Part shown: positions 1 through 7,737 of the stretch, piece after piece
Layout of the letters: the number at the start of each line of letters is the position of its first letter
Numbering within the stretch: position 1 is the stretch's first letter
Origin: DASQFD01 sp035633255
GTDB taxonomy: Bacteria; Actinomycetota; Actinomycetes; Actinomycetales; Dermatophilaceae
DNA: 55,850 bases
Assembly (NCBI GenBank): GCA_035633255.1
Contig: DASQFD010000096.1
Location: 1-55,850, forward strand
Direction: 5' to 3'
Translations under genes and position numbers: made by a program
Notes under the pieces: generated by a model
What the model saw: only the letters and a program-made list of their open reading frames with translations
The model's database searches: none
Told to the model about the DNA's origin: nothing

Positions 1-108
1 AGCCAGGCGCCCGACCCCACCGAGGTCCTGCACTGGTCATCGTGGCGTCGCCGTCACCAAGCCCGAGCCCGTCGATGCCACTACACGCGGCGAGGCGCAT
101 CACCATAA
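1..108 (+). pseudogene. C-terminal end of an IS701-like transposase (cut by window edge)
   Basis: The first 35 codons are open from the window edge to TAA at 106-108. They encode a tail with the pattern LHWSSWRRRHQARARRCHY. From memory, this Trp/Arg/His-rich ending is typical of actinobacterial IS701-family DDE transposases, which move an insertion sequence by cut-and-paste. Only the tail is visible, so I cannot say whether the rest is intact. It lies directly upstream of a replication gene that lacks its 5' part, which suggests the insertion sequence truncated that gene. The family call rests on a short C-terminal signature only. Confidence 0.5.
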
Positions 109-126
109 GTGCGGCTGTAGTACTAG
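1..126 (+). mobile_element. right end of an insertion sequence, IS701-like, ending near CTAG
   Basis: The transposase tail ends at 108. It is followed by a short AT-richer segment and CTAG at 123-126; a second CTAG lies at 134-137. IS701-family elements are known to insert at a conserved YTAR tetranucleotide, and both CTAG copies fit. Which one is the boundary cannot be decided without the left end. The body of the insertion sequence lies outside the window. Confidence 0.4.
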
Positions 127-137
127 GCCCCGGCTAG

Positions 138-962
138 GCCCGGATCAGCGAAGAGCACGCGGGATGCGCGCAGTACGTCGACGTCGTGCCGGAGTGGGAC
201 GGGCTGGACTACCTCGACCCGCACACCGGCCGGCCTCTGCCCACCTGGGGCGACGCCCTCGACAGCCTCGCCGCTGACGAGGACGCCCGGCCGGCTCACG
301 TCCTGCGCTTCGGGTCCGAGCTGGACGTGCAAGGGCTCCTGGGCGGCACCCCGGACGCCGACCGTTCGGTCCGTTACCTGACGAAGTACCTCACCAAGGC
401 GGTCGGGGAGACCTACACCGACCAGGCCCGCCCCGACCCGTCCTACGAGGCGCACATCGACCGGCTCCACCGCGAGGTCCGCCACCTGCCCTGCTCACCG
501 GACTGCGCCAACTGGCTCCGGTTCGGCGTCCAACCGCGGACCACCGGGCCCGGGCTCAAACCCGGGTGGTGCCCCAGCAAGGCGCACGACCGGGAGCACC
601 TCGGCGTCGGTGGCCGCCGTGTCCTGGTCTCCCGAGGCTGGTCCGGCAAGACCCTCACCGACCACAAGGCCGACCGTGCTGCCGTGGTCCGCCAAGCCCT
701 CGAAGCGGCCGGCATCGAGGTCGAGTCCGCCCGGCGGATGGCTGCCGACGTCGTCGACGCCGACGGCCACGACCGCTACCAGTGGTCCCCCGTCGTCTGC
801 CACGGCACCACCTCCGCCGCGATCCTCATGGAGACCATCCACGAACGGCGCCGATGGCGCGAGCAGTACGAGCTCGCCAAGACCATCACCACCGGCGCCG
901 ATCCACCTGTGGACGACGGTTCGGCAACCGGGATGTACCGCGGGGGGAGGGCCGTCGGATGA
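138..962 (+). pseudogene. 5'-truncated RepSA-type replication initiator of an actinomycete integrative element
   Basis: The frame is open from 138 after an in-frame TAG at 135; the first usable start is GTG 186, giving 258 aa. The product matches the C-terminal part of the RepSA family as I know it: an RYLTKYLTK motif, a CSPDCANWLRFGVQP segment, then KAHDREHLGVGGRRVLVSRGWSGKTL. RepSA proteins start rolling-circle replication of excised actinomycete integrative elements such as pSAM2 and are usually about 450 aa or more, so the N-terminal region is missing. The stop overlaps the next start (ATGA). An insertion sequence ending just upstream is the likely cause of the loss. The element may therefore be unable to replicate. 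Confidence 0.7.
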
Positions 963-1168
963 GTGACGTCCAGTTCCGCAGACGCTGGTACACCGTGGCG
1001 GAGGTTGCGGAGATGCTCGGCTACGGGGAAAGCAAGGTCCGGATGCTCGTCATCCAGGGAGACCTCAAGTCGCTGAAGGACGGCAGGTCTCGCCGGATCT
1101 TGCCGGAATGGGTGGACGAGTACGTTGAGCGTCGCGCCGCGGAAGGCGCCTCGGAGCGGCCGGCATGA
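959..1168 (+). CDS. xis: excisionase-like helix-turn-helix DNA-binding protein
   Basis: This 69-aa protein has the compact MerR/excisionase wing-helix layout: YTVAEVAEMLGYGESKVRMLVIQGDL followed by RSRRILPEWVDEYV. Such proteins bind near attachment sites and steer the integrase toward excision. The ATG overlaps the stop of the replication gene by 4 bp and the stop overlaps the integrase start by 4 bp, so the three genes are translationally coupled. This rep-xis-int order next to a tRNA is typical of actinomycete integrative elements. I am confident in the fold and less so in the direction of its effect. Confidence 0.75.
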   Translation: MSDVQFRRRWYTVAEVAEMLGYGESKVRMLVIQGDLKSLKDGRSRRILPEWVDEYVERRAAEGASERPA

Positions 1169-2391
1169 CCTCGAAGAGGGTGCGTCACAACGGGGAAGGG
1201 TCGATCTATCGTCGGGGGAACGGGTACGCCGCGTACGTGTGGGTCACGGCACCGAGCGGCCGACGTTCGAGGAAGTACCTCTACGGTCAGGACCGAGAGG
1301 AGCTGCATGCGCGCTGGCTGGAGCTGAGCCGGAAGGCCGCGCGCGGTCCGGTGACGGGAAGAGTGCCGACCGTCGAGCAGTACTTGGACCGATGGTTGAA
1401 CGAGCTCGTTCGGCCCAATCTCGCGCCGCTCACCGCGGCCACCTATGAGAGCCACGTGCGGAACTACATCACCCCGGGCTTGGGGGCGATCCGTCTCGAC
1501 CGGCTGCGGGTGCACCAGGTCCAGTCGTGGCTCAACCGGATCGGGACGCAGTGCCAGTGCTGCGCTCAAAGGAAGGATGCCGCCCGGGCGGTCCCTCGCT
1601 GTTGCGCACTTGGGCGGTGCTGCCACCAAGTGCCCTCGGCGAGGACCGTCAAGGACGTTCGCGGTGTGCTTCGATCCGCGCTCTCCTATGCCGTGAGCGA
1701 GGAGCTGGTCGACCGGAACGTCGCCGCCCTGGCCAGGTCCCCGAAGCAGACCCACCGATCGGTCGAGGCCTGGACGAGTGAGGAGGCACGGCTGTTCTTG
1801 GACTCCGCGCGTCGCGATGGAGACGCCTGGTATGCGGCATACCTGTTGGTGCTCGTGATGGGGCTGCGCAAGGGAGAGGTCCTTGGTCTGGGCTGGGACG
1901 CCGTAGACCTTGCCGCTGGTGAGCTCACGGTGACAAGGCAGTTGCAGCGCGTCCGGCGAACCCTGTTGCTCCGAGAGACCAAGACGCCGTCCTCGGATGC
2001 CTCGCTCCCTATCCCGGCGCTGGTGAGCCATGCACTGCGGGAGCGTGGGATCCGACAGGGCGAGGACCGTCTCGCAGCGGGTGAGGCGTGGCACCAGGCG
2101 CCCACCTGGCCAGAGCTCGTCTTCACCGGCCGGTACGGAACGCCCGTGGATCCGCGGACCTTCAACCGCAACTTCGCGCGGGGATGCGCCGCCTCAGGCG
2201 TTCGGAGCTTGACGGTGCACGCCGCGCGGCGCACCTGCGCCAGCCTGTTGGTCGACCTTGAGGTGCACCCTCGGGTCATCATGCGCATCCTGCGGCATGC
2301 CGACCTTGCGGTGACGATGGAGGTGTACGCCAGGGCGAGCTCGGGCGCGACACGCACCGCCCTCGGTCGGCTCGGAAGCAGTCTGGAGTGA
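1165..2391 (+). CDS. int: tyrosine-family site-specific integrase
   Basis: The product is 408 aa. The N-terminal part (about 1-65) is an arm-binding region (GEGSIYRRGNGYAAYVWV), about 68-180 is the SAM-like core-binding domain, and about 200-395 is the catalytic domain. Visible catalytic residues are R235 (GLRKGEVLGL), H352 and R355 (HAARR), H378 (LRHAD) and the nucleophile Y388. Residues 130-153 form a Cys-rich insert with seven cysteines inside the core-binding domain, possibly metal-binding. The gene ends 84 bp from tRNA-Pro, its presumed target. It contains the palindrome GGTATGC-G-GCATACC at 1829-1843. Codon bias is weaker than in the chromosomal genes, in keeping with transfer. Confidence 0.9.
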   Translation: MTSKRVRHNGEGSIYRRGNGYAAYVWVTAPSGRRSRKYLYGQDREELHARWLELSRKAARGPVTGRVPTVEQYLDRWLNELVRPNLAPLTAATYESHVRNYITPGLGAIRLDRLRVHQVQSWLNRIGTQCQCCAQRKDAARAVPRCCALGRCCHQVPSARTVKDVRGVLRSALSYAVSEELVDRNVAALARSPKQTHRSVEAWTSEEARLFLDSARRDGDAWYAAYLLVLVMGLRKGEVLGLGWDAVDLAAGELTVTRQLQRVRRTLLLRETKTPSSDASLPIPALVSHALRERGIRQGEDRLAAGEAWHQAPTWPELVFTGRYGTPVDPRTFNRNFARGCAASGVRSLTVHAARRTCASLLVDLEVHPRVIMRILRHADLAVTMEVYARASSGATRTALGRLGSSLE

Positions 2392-2396
2392 CGTGT

Positions 2397-2466
2397 TGCT
2401 GTACTTCGCTGCTGTACGTGCCCGCCGCTCGCTGGTCGGGCCACGGTCACACGTCGCTGACCAGCG
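2397..2466. repeat. repeats between integrase and tRNA: possible integrase arm sites
   Basis: TGCTGTAC occurs twice as a direct repeat (2397-2404 and 2410-2417). CGCTGGTC at 2430-2437 is the inverted partner of GACCAGCG at 2459-2466. Integrases of this class bind short direct repeats flanking the crossover core, and the inverted repeat could instead end int transcription. No function is shown by sequence alone. Confidence 0.4.
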
Positions 2467-2475
2467 ATTTTACGG

Positions 2476-2549
<74 letters not shown>

Positions 2550-2672
2550 TGGCAACGCCGCCCCGGGGGGCGGCGACTCCCGAGGATAGCGGACCGGGCG
2601 GGACCCCCCGAAATCGGTTCGCGCCACGCGCCACGCGCCGCGCGTCGCCCCGCTGTCGACCCGGGCAGTGCC

Positions 2673-3707
2673 TCAGTGCCCCGGTGGGACCAGCGTCAGC
2701 AGCGTCGCCTCGGGGCGGCAGGCGAAGCGCACCGGCGCGTAGGGCGAGGTGCCCAACCCCGCCGACACGTGCAGGTATGCCGCATCCTGCGCTCCGGCCG
2801 ACATCGCCCCTCCGGCGTCGCCCGCGGGACGGCGCGGCGCGCCGGCCGGCCCGCGGCGCCGGGGCCAGCGCTGCGGCACCCAACGGGAGTGGGTCCCCAC
2901 CCCGGCGCCGGGCCACCACCGGGACAGCCCCTTGGCCCGGTCGGTCGGCAGGTCGCAGTTCGTCACCAGGGCGCCGAGCGCCGGCAGGGCCAGCTGGCCG
3001 CCGTGGGTGTGTCCGGCGACCACCAGCCGCGCCCCGTCGGCGGTCATGGCGTCGAGCACCCGCTGGTAGGGGGCGTGCACGACCCCGACCGTCAGCGCGA
3101 CGTCGTCGGCAGCGGGAGCCGACACCACGGCATACCGGTCCCGGTCGATGTGCGGGTCGTCCACGCCGACCAGCTCCAGGGGAACCCCGGCGACGTCCAG
3201 GCGCGTCCTGGCGTTGTCGAGGTCGACCCACCCTCCCTCCCGCAGCCCGGCGACGAGCTCTCCGACCGGCAGGCCCTGCCGGTCGGGAGGCGCGTCGCGG
3301 TAGCTCGGGGCGAGGTAGCGCGCGGGGTTCTTCAGGGTCGGCGCGTAGTAGTCGTTCGACCCGAGCACGAACACGCCCGGCCGCTCCAGCAGCGGCTCCA
3401 TGGCGCGCAGCGCTGCCGGCACGGCGTCCATCGCCGCGAGGTTGTCGCCGGTGTTCACGACGAGGTCGGGCTCGAGCGCGGCGAGCCCGCGCACCCAGGC
3501 GACCCTGCGCTCCTGACGCGGGACGAGGTGCAGGTCGCTCACCTGCAGCACCCGCAGCGGGCGCGTCCCCTCCGGCAGCACCGGAACCGCGACCCGCCGA
3601 AGGGTGAACAGGTTCCGCTCGACCAGCCCCGCGTACGCGACACCCGCGACACCGGCTGCGGCCACCCCGCCGAGCGGTGCGAGCACGGAGCGGCGCACGG
3701 AGGTCAT
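2673..3707 (-). CDS. membrane-anchored calcineurin-like metallophosphoesterase
   Basis: The product is 344 aa. An N-terminal hydrophobic anchor (about 5-27) precedes the metallophosphoesterase core with its metal-binding motifs in order: SDLHLV, NTGDNL, GSNDYY and AGHTHGGQ. The family hydrolyses phosphoesters outside the membrane; the substrate is unknown. The ATG at 3707 follows GGAGG by a normal distance and was preferred to an upstream frame extension. It is the counterpart of M. tuberculosis Rv3683, the ponA2 neighbour, which supports vertical inheritance. A Pro/Arg-rich low-complexity stretch lies between the last metal motif and the C-terminus. It is divergent from the YqeY gene. Confidence 0.88.
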   Translation of the reverse strand: MTSVRRSVLAPLGGVAAAGVAGVAYAGLVERNLFTLRRVAVPVLPEGTRPLRVLQVSDLHLVPRQERRVAWVRGLAALEPDLVVNTGDNLAAMDAVPAALRAMEPLLERPGVFVLGSNDYYAPTLKNPARYLAPSYRDAPPDRQGLPVGELVAGLREGGWVDLDNARTRLDVAGVPLELVGVDDPHIDRDRYAVVSAPAADDVALTVGVVHAPYQRVLDAMTADGARLVVAGHTHGGQLALPALGALVTNCDLPTDRAKGLSRWWPGAGVGTHSRWVPQRWPRRRGPAGAPRRPAGDAGGAMSAGAQDAAYLHVSAGLGTSPYAPVRFACRPEATLLTLVPPGH

Positions 3708-3782
3708 CCGCGTATCCTCCCGCACCCCCCGCCGCGCGCCGAAATCGCGGCCGGTCGGCCGGCCCGGGGGGAGACTGGGCGC

Positions 3783-4244
3783 ATGACCGACACCGGCCTG
3801 AAGGCGAGGATCCAGTCCGACCTGCACGACGCGATGCGCGCGCACGACACCGTCCGCTCGGGCACCCTGCGGATGGTCCTCACCTCGGTCACGAACGCCG
3901 AGGTCGCGGGCCGGGAGGCACGCCGGCTCGGCGAGGACGAGGTGCTCGCCGTCATCCGCAAGGAGGCCAAGAAGCGCAGGGAGGCGGCAACGGCATACAC
4001 CGGGGCCGGCCGCCTCGAGCTGGCCGAGCGCGAGGAGGCCGAGCTGGTGGTCCTCTCGACCTACCTGCCGGCCGAGCTCGGCGACGCCGAGCTCGCCGGG
4101 ATCGTCACCCGCGCGGTGGCCGAGACCGGAGCCACCGGTATGCCGGACCTGGGCCGGGTGATGAAGGTGGCCCAGGCGCAGGTCGCCGGCCGCGCCGACG
4201 GCGGGCGGGTGGTCGCCGCGGTGCGCGCCGCCCTGGCCGGCTGA
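3783..4244 (+). CDS. GatB/YqeY-domain protein
   Basis: The product is 153 aa and consists of a single YqeY domain, including ARIQSDLHDAMRAHD at the start and LSTYLPAEL and LGRVMKVAQAQVAGRADG later. The fold resembles the C-terminal tail domain of the GatB amidotransferase subunit, which contacts tRNA, but the role of stand-alone YqeY is not settled. The ATG at 3783 has a G-rich stretch upstream. It converges on ponA2 with 25 bp between stop codons. Confidence 0.9.
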   Translation: MTDTGLKARIQSDLHDAMRAHDTVRSGTLRMVLTSVTNAEVAGREARRLGEDEVLAVIRKEAKKRREAATAYTGAGRLELAEREEAELVVLSTYLPAELGDAELAGIVTRAVAETGATGMPDLGRVMKVAQAQVAGRADGGRVVAAVRAALAG

Positions 4245-4269
4245 GCACCGGCCGGCGCCGCGCCCGGCC

Positions 4270-6714
4270 CTACGGCGTCGCGGTGGGCTTGGGCGGCTTC
4301 GGCGCGGCTGGTGCCTTGGGCTTCGCGGCGGTCTTCTTCGGCGCGGGGGTCGTCTTCTTCGGCGCGGACGTCGGCTTGGGCTTGGGCTTGGCCACCGGCT
4401 TCCTCACCACGGGGGGGACGTAGCCGGTGGAGACCAGGATCCCGACCGAGGACTTGCGCAGCGCCTCGCCCGAGGGGTCGGTGCCCGCCACCCGGCCGGC
4501 GCTCACGCGGCTGTTGACGCGGCCGGCGACGTAGGCGGAGAACCCGGCCTCCCGAAGGGACTTCTTCGCGGACTCGACGCTCCGGCCCACGACATCGGGG
4601 AGGTCGACGTAGTCGCCCTTGCTGATCTTCGACGACGGTGCCTTGAACTGCTTGTCGGGGAGGCCGCTCATGGCCGCCACCATGACCTTCTGCCACACCG
4701 GCGCGGCCACGGTGCCGCCGAAGACCTGTCCCTTACAGCCATACTCCCCGAAGCACTTGCCGTTGAGCGTCCGTGGCTGGTTGGAGCCCTCGCGCGTGAC
4801 CTTGACGTTGCCGACCCAGACCGCGGCGGAACGCTGCGGGGTGTAACCGACGAACCAGGACTGGTTGTGGTGGTCGGTGGTGCCGGTCTTGCCGGCGGCG
4901 TCCCCGTCGGAGAAGTTCCAGCGGCCGGCCGCCGTGCCGTTCTTCAGCGGCCCCTCGAGAAGGCGGTTGACCCCGTCGGCGACCTGTGGGTCCACAACCT
5001 GCTTGCAGTTGGCGGTCGGGATCTTGACGGCCTTCTTGTCGGAGGTCGTGATGGAGGCCACCGGGAAGGGCTCGCACCACTTGCCACGGGCGGCGAGGGT
5101 GGCGTACGACGAGGCGATCGTCATGGGGGTGGTCGTCGCGGCGCCGAGGGTGATGGACGAGATGTTCTTGTCGACCGGCTGACCGTTGCTGGCGTGCAGG
5201 CCCATCCGGGTCATGGTCTCGCGCACGTCGCAGCCGCCCAGCGTGATCACCAGGTTGGCGAACGCGGTGTTGATCGACTGCGAGATCGCCTTCTGCAGCG
5301 GGATGTTGCCGCCGATGGAGTAGTCGTTCTCCACCGGCCACGGCTTCCCGGCCTTGCACTCGTCGTGCATCGAGCGGGGGCTGAAGTAGTGCGGCTGCGT
5401 GGGGCTCGCCGTCGGCGCGTAGATCGAGGAGCGAAGCGACATGCCGCGCTCCAACGCGGTGACGAGCGCGTAGACCTTCGCCGTCGACCCGAACTGGTAC
5501 CCGTAGGGGCCGCCTCCGTACTTCTGGTCGGCGTTCCAGTTGACCTGCATCTTCTCGAAGCTGGACGCCTGCGCCATCGCGAGCACCTTGCCGGTGCCCG
5601 GCTCGATCACGGTCGATGCCGCACCGAGGTTGCTCTTGTTGCCGATCGGCACGGCCTTGGTGAGCTCGCGCAGCGTCTTCTTCTGCAGCGTGGGGTCCAG
5701 GGTCGTGCGGATGGTCAGGCCGCCCTGGTTGATGTTCTTCAGCCGCTCCGCCGGGGTCTTGCCCAGCACCGCCATGTGCGGGCTGGTCTGCAGCCACTGC
5801 AGCGTGTACGCGCAGAAGTAGGGGTCCGGGGACCGCTGGCAGACGCCCTTGGCCGGCTTCTTCTGCAGCATCGACGTCACCGAGGTCTTCTTGGCCGCCG
5901 CCACCTGCTGCGGCGTCGCCGTCCCGAGTGCCTGCATCCGGTCGAGCACGATGTCACGCCGGGCCTGCGCGGCCTTCGGGTTGGTCACCGGGTTGAAGGC
6001 CGTGGGCTGCTGGACGATGCCGGCGAGCGTCGCGGACTGGGCGAGGTTGAGCTTGCTCGCCGGGACCCCGAAGTAGTTCAGGGCGGCCGCCTCCACGCCG
6101 TAGGCCTGGTCGCCGTAGTAGACGAGGTTGAGATAGCCGCCGAGGATCTGGTCCTTGGTGTAGTTCCGCTCCACGTCGAGGGCGTACTTGAGTTCCTGCA
6201 CCTTGCGCGTGTAGGTCTTCTCGACCGCCGCCTTCGCGGCCTCCTGGTCGTCGCGCCGGATCGCGTTCTCCTGCAGGGTGATCTTGACGTACTGCTGGGT
6301 GAGCGTCGAGGCGCCCTGGGTGGCGCCGCCGCCGAGGTTGGAGACGAAGGCGCGGGTGAAGCCGCGGACGTCGAGGCCGCCGTGCTCGTAGAAGCGGCTG
6401 TCCTCGATGGCGATCTGCGCCTTCTGCATCCACGGCGAGATGCGGCTCAGGGGGACGATGATGCGGTTCTCGTCGTAGGGGTTGGCGATCAGGCCGCCGT
6501 TCGCGTCGAGGATCCGGGACTGCTGGGCCAGGGGGGAGACGTCGAACTCGCTCGGAAGGTCGTTGAACGCCTTCACGCCGTTGGTCGTGGCGGCGCCCAT
6601 GGCCCCGACCGCCGGAATGGCGAGGCCGGCCACCAGCAGGCCCATCACCGCGCTGAGGACGACGAGCCCCACGAACAGCCGCAGCACGTTGGGGAGCGTC
6701 TTCAGGCCTCTCAT
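4270..6714 (-). CDS. ponA2: bifunctional penicillin-binding protein, PonA2 type, with PASTA domain
   Basis: The 814-aa protein polymerises and cross-links peptidoglycan outside the membrane. A membrane anchor lies at about 11-35. The GT51 glycosyltransferase domain carries EDSRFYEHGGLD with the catalytic Glu. The transpeptidase domain carries the three active-site boxes: STAK (SxxK), SIN (SxN) and KTGTT. A PASTA domain follows at about 680-750 (DLPDVVGRSVESAKKSLREAGF region), then a Lys/Pro/Ala tail of about 55 residues. The gene is divergent from whiB4, as in M. tuberculosis Rv3682/Rv3681c. A TACCCT box lies 7 nt before the ATG, so the mRNA may be leaderless. Confidence 0.95.
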   Translation of the reverse strand: MRGLKTLPNVLRLFVGLVVLSAVMGLLVAGLAIPAVGAMGAATTNGVKAFNDLPSEFDVSPLAQQSRILDANGGLIANPYDENRIIVPLSRISPWMQKAQIAIEDSRFYEHGGLDVRGFTRAFVSNLGGGATQGASTLTQQYVKITLQENAIRRDDQEAAKAAVEKTYTRKVQELKYALDVERNYTKDQILGGYLNLVYYGDQAYGVEAAALNYFGVPASKLNLAQSATLAGIVQQPTAFNPVTNPKAAQARRDIVLDRMQALGTATPQQVAAAKKTSVTSMLQKKPAKGVCQRSPDPYFCAYTLQWLQTSPHMAVLGKTPAERLKNINQGGLTIRTTLDPTLQKKTLRELTKAVPIGNKSNLGAASTVIEPGTGKVLAMAQASSFEKMQVNWNADQKYGGGPYGYQFGSTAKVYALVTALERGMSLRSSIYAPTASPTQPHYFSPRSMHDECKAGKPWPVENDYSIGGNIPLQKAISQSINTAFANLVITLGGCDVRETMTRMGLHASNGQPVDKNISSITLGAATTTPMTIASSYATLAARGKWCEPFPVASITTSDKKAVKIPTANCKQVVDPQVADGVNRLLEGPLKNGTAAGRWNFSDGDAAGKTGTTDHHNQSWFVGYTPQRSAAVWVGNVKVTREGSNQPRTLNGKCFGEYGCKGQVFGGTVAAPVWQKVMVAAMSGLPDKQFKAPSSKISKGDYVDLPDVVGRSVESAKKSLREAGFSAYVAGRVNSRVSAGRVAGTDPSGEALRKSSVGILVSTGYVPPVVRKPVAKPKPKPTSAPKKTTPAPKKTAAKPKAPAAPKPPKPTATP

Positions 6715-6721
6715 GGGGGCA

Positions 6722-6727
6722 AGGGTA
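6722..6727 (-). promoter_or_regulatory. -10 box of ponA2 (leaderless arrangement)
   Basis: The minus-strand hexamer TACCCT is followed by 7 nt and then the ATG at 6714. This places the expected transcription start at or next to the start codon. No purine-rich ribosome site is present. Confidence 0.55.
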
Positions 6728-6888
6728 ACCGGTGGACCTTGGGCATCCGGTCAGCGCCGCTGTTACCCGTGGTGCCAGTGTGACCGTTGGTGCCGCTGTC
6801 TGGCTGTGGTGGGCACTGGTTTACTAGTCTTTTCAGGTCATGGCGGAACCACCACAAAGAGCCATGGCGCCACGGGTGGCTCGCTTCC

Positions 6889-6894
6889 TATCGT
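6889..6894 (+). promoter_or_regulatory. -10 box upstream of whiB4
   Basis: TATCGT is followed by 7 nt and then GTG 6902. Transcription would start near 6902. That allows either a leaderless start at GTG 6902 or a 57-nt leader before ATG 6959. The leader contains the inverted repeat CCGGGA-CGCA-TCCCGG at 6917-6932. Confidence 0.5.
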
Positions 6895-6958
6895 CTAGGG
6901 CGTGGGAACGCCCCATCCGGGACGCATCCCGGCACGCCCGGACGACGAAAGCGACACC

Positions 6959-7276
6959 ATGACGCTGGCCCCGACTACTGCACCCGCCCCGGCGTGGATC
7001 ACCGACTGGCCGTCGCAGGGGGCCTGCACCGGCAGCGACCCCGACGCGCTGTTCGTCCAGGGCAAGGCGCAGCGGACCGCCAAGCTGATCTGCAAGGCGT
7101 GCCCGGTCGTCGCCGAGTGCCTCGCGGACGCGCTCGACAACCGCACCGAGTTCGGGGTGTGGGGCGGGATGACCGAGCGGGAGCGCCGCGCGCTCCTTCG
7201 TCGGCGCCCGGACGTCGCGTCCTGGGCCTCCGTGCTGTGCTCCGCCAAGGCCACGGCCGGCCAGGTCGCCGTCTGA
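6959..7276 (+). CDS. whiB4: WhiB4-type iron-sulfur transcription factor
   Basis: The 105-aa product has the WhiB pattern: four cysteines C23, C45, C48 and C54 that ligate a 4Fe-4S cluster, and the GVWGG turn at 66-70 before the basic MTERERRALLRRR tail. The sequence DALFVQGKAQR and DALDNRTEFGVWGG is closest to WhiB4, a redox-responsive regulator. The neighbour ponA2 on one side and ArsA-like ATPases on the other match the M. tuberculosis order. C94 is an extra cysteine. I chose ATG 6959 because the stretch from GTG 6902 has poor third-position GC, but GTG 6902 is well placed for a leaderless start (124 aa). Confidence 0.9.
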   Translation: MTLAPTTAPAPAWITDWPSQGACTGSDPDALFVQGKAQRTAKLICKACPVVAECLADALDNRTEFGVWGGMTERERRALLRRRPDVASWASVLCSAKATAGQVAV

Positions 7277-7373
7277 CGGGCGATCCCCGGCCCGCCGGCC
7301 CCCGTGCCGGCGCGCTCTTGCCGACCGGCGGCCCGGCCATCGGTGACGCACCGACGTCCCGGCACCGCTCGTG

Positions 7374-7392
7374 CGACCGAGAGCCTCGGTCG
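7374..7392 (+). terminator. hairpin after whiB4
   Basis: CGACCGA and TCGGTCG form a perfect 7-bp stem around a GAGCC loop. There is no T-tract, as is usual at this GC content. It is placed between whiB4 and the next open frame, so termination is plausible but not certain. Confidence 0.35.
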
Positions 7393-7401
7393 GGCCCTCA
7401 C

Positions 7402-7407
7402 TAGGCT
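7402..7407 (+). promoter_or_regulatory. -10 box before the 7414 open frame
   Basis: TAGGCT is followed by 6 nt and GTG 7414. The same hexamer at the same distance precedes the first ArsA-like gene and the LytTR gene in this window. Confidence 0.45.
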
Positions 7408-7413
7408 CAGCCG

Positions 7414-7677
7414 GTGAGCCGGGGCTTCCTCGCGGCTTCCCTCGTCGTCTTCGTCCTGTCCGCGGGGCCCGGCCAACGGGCGCGCCGTCGTCGACGGCGA
7501 CGACGTGCGGGCCCTCACCCGACGCAGCACGTCGTCGTCTCCCGTGCCGACTTGGCGGGCAGCGCGGTACGCCGCGAGAGAGTCGACCCGCAGCTGCTCG
7601 ACGTCGCCACGCTCACCGGCCTCGCCGACGGCGCCGGGCGGCGGTGGTTCGTCGGAGCACGGTGGGCGCCTGGCTGA
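7414..7677 (+). CDS. small putative secreted protein, unrecognised, possibly degenerate
   Basis: GTG 7414 to TGA 7677 encodes 87 aa that I do not recognise. Residues 1-18 (SRGFLAASLVVFVLSAG) look like a signal peptide. An Arg-run (about residues 22-32) follows, where third-position GC is poor and the +1 frame reads more like protein (NGRAVVDGDDVRALTR). After it the original frame reads normally again (RVDPQLLDVATLTGLADGAG). This suggests two compensating frameshifts or a decayed gene. A leaderless-type -10 box supports a real start. There is no counterpart in the mycobacterial synteny block that I know of. Confidence 0.35.
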   Translation: MSRGFLAASLVVFVLSAGPGQRARRRRRRRRAGPHPTQHVVVSRADLAGSAVRRERVDPQLLDVATLTGLADGAGRRWFVGARWAPG

Positions 7678-7737
7678 CCCCTGCGCCGGCCGTTCGCCGG
7701 CTGGCGCCACCCGGCGGCGCCGCGGAGGCGTGACCCG

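Noticed and set aside
2583..2588. Strong tRNA-Pro promoter
   Set aside because: TATCCT is present but no matching -35 lies at the right distance; mentioned only as weak.
4137..4144. GGTATGCCG-type words as a codon-pair preference for Tyr-Ala
   Set aside because: The word also occurs as Gly-Met-Pro, Gly-Ile-Pro and between genes, so a simple dipeptide explanation fails; kept as a DNA-level finding.
6902..6958. N-terminal extension of WhiB4 from GTG 6902
   Set aside because: The position is right for a leaderless start, but third-position GC is poor in this stretch; left as an alternative and not as the call.
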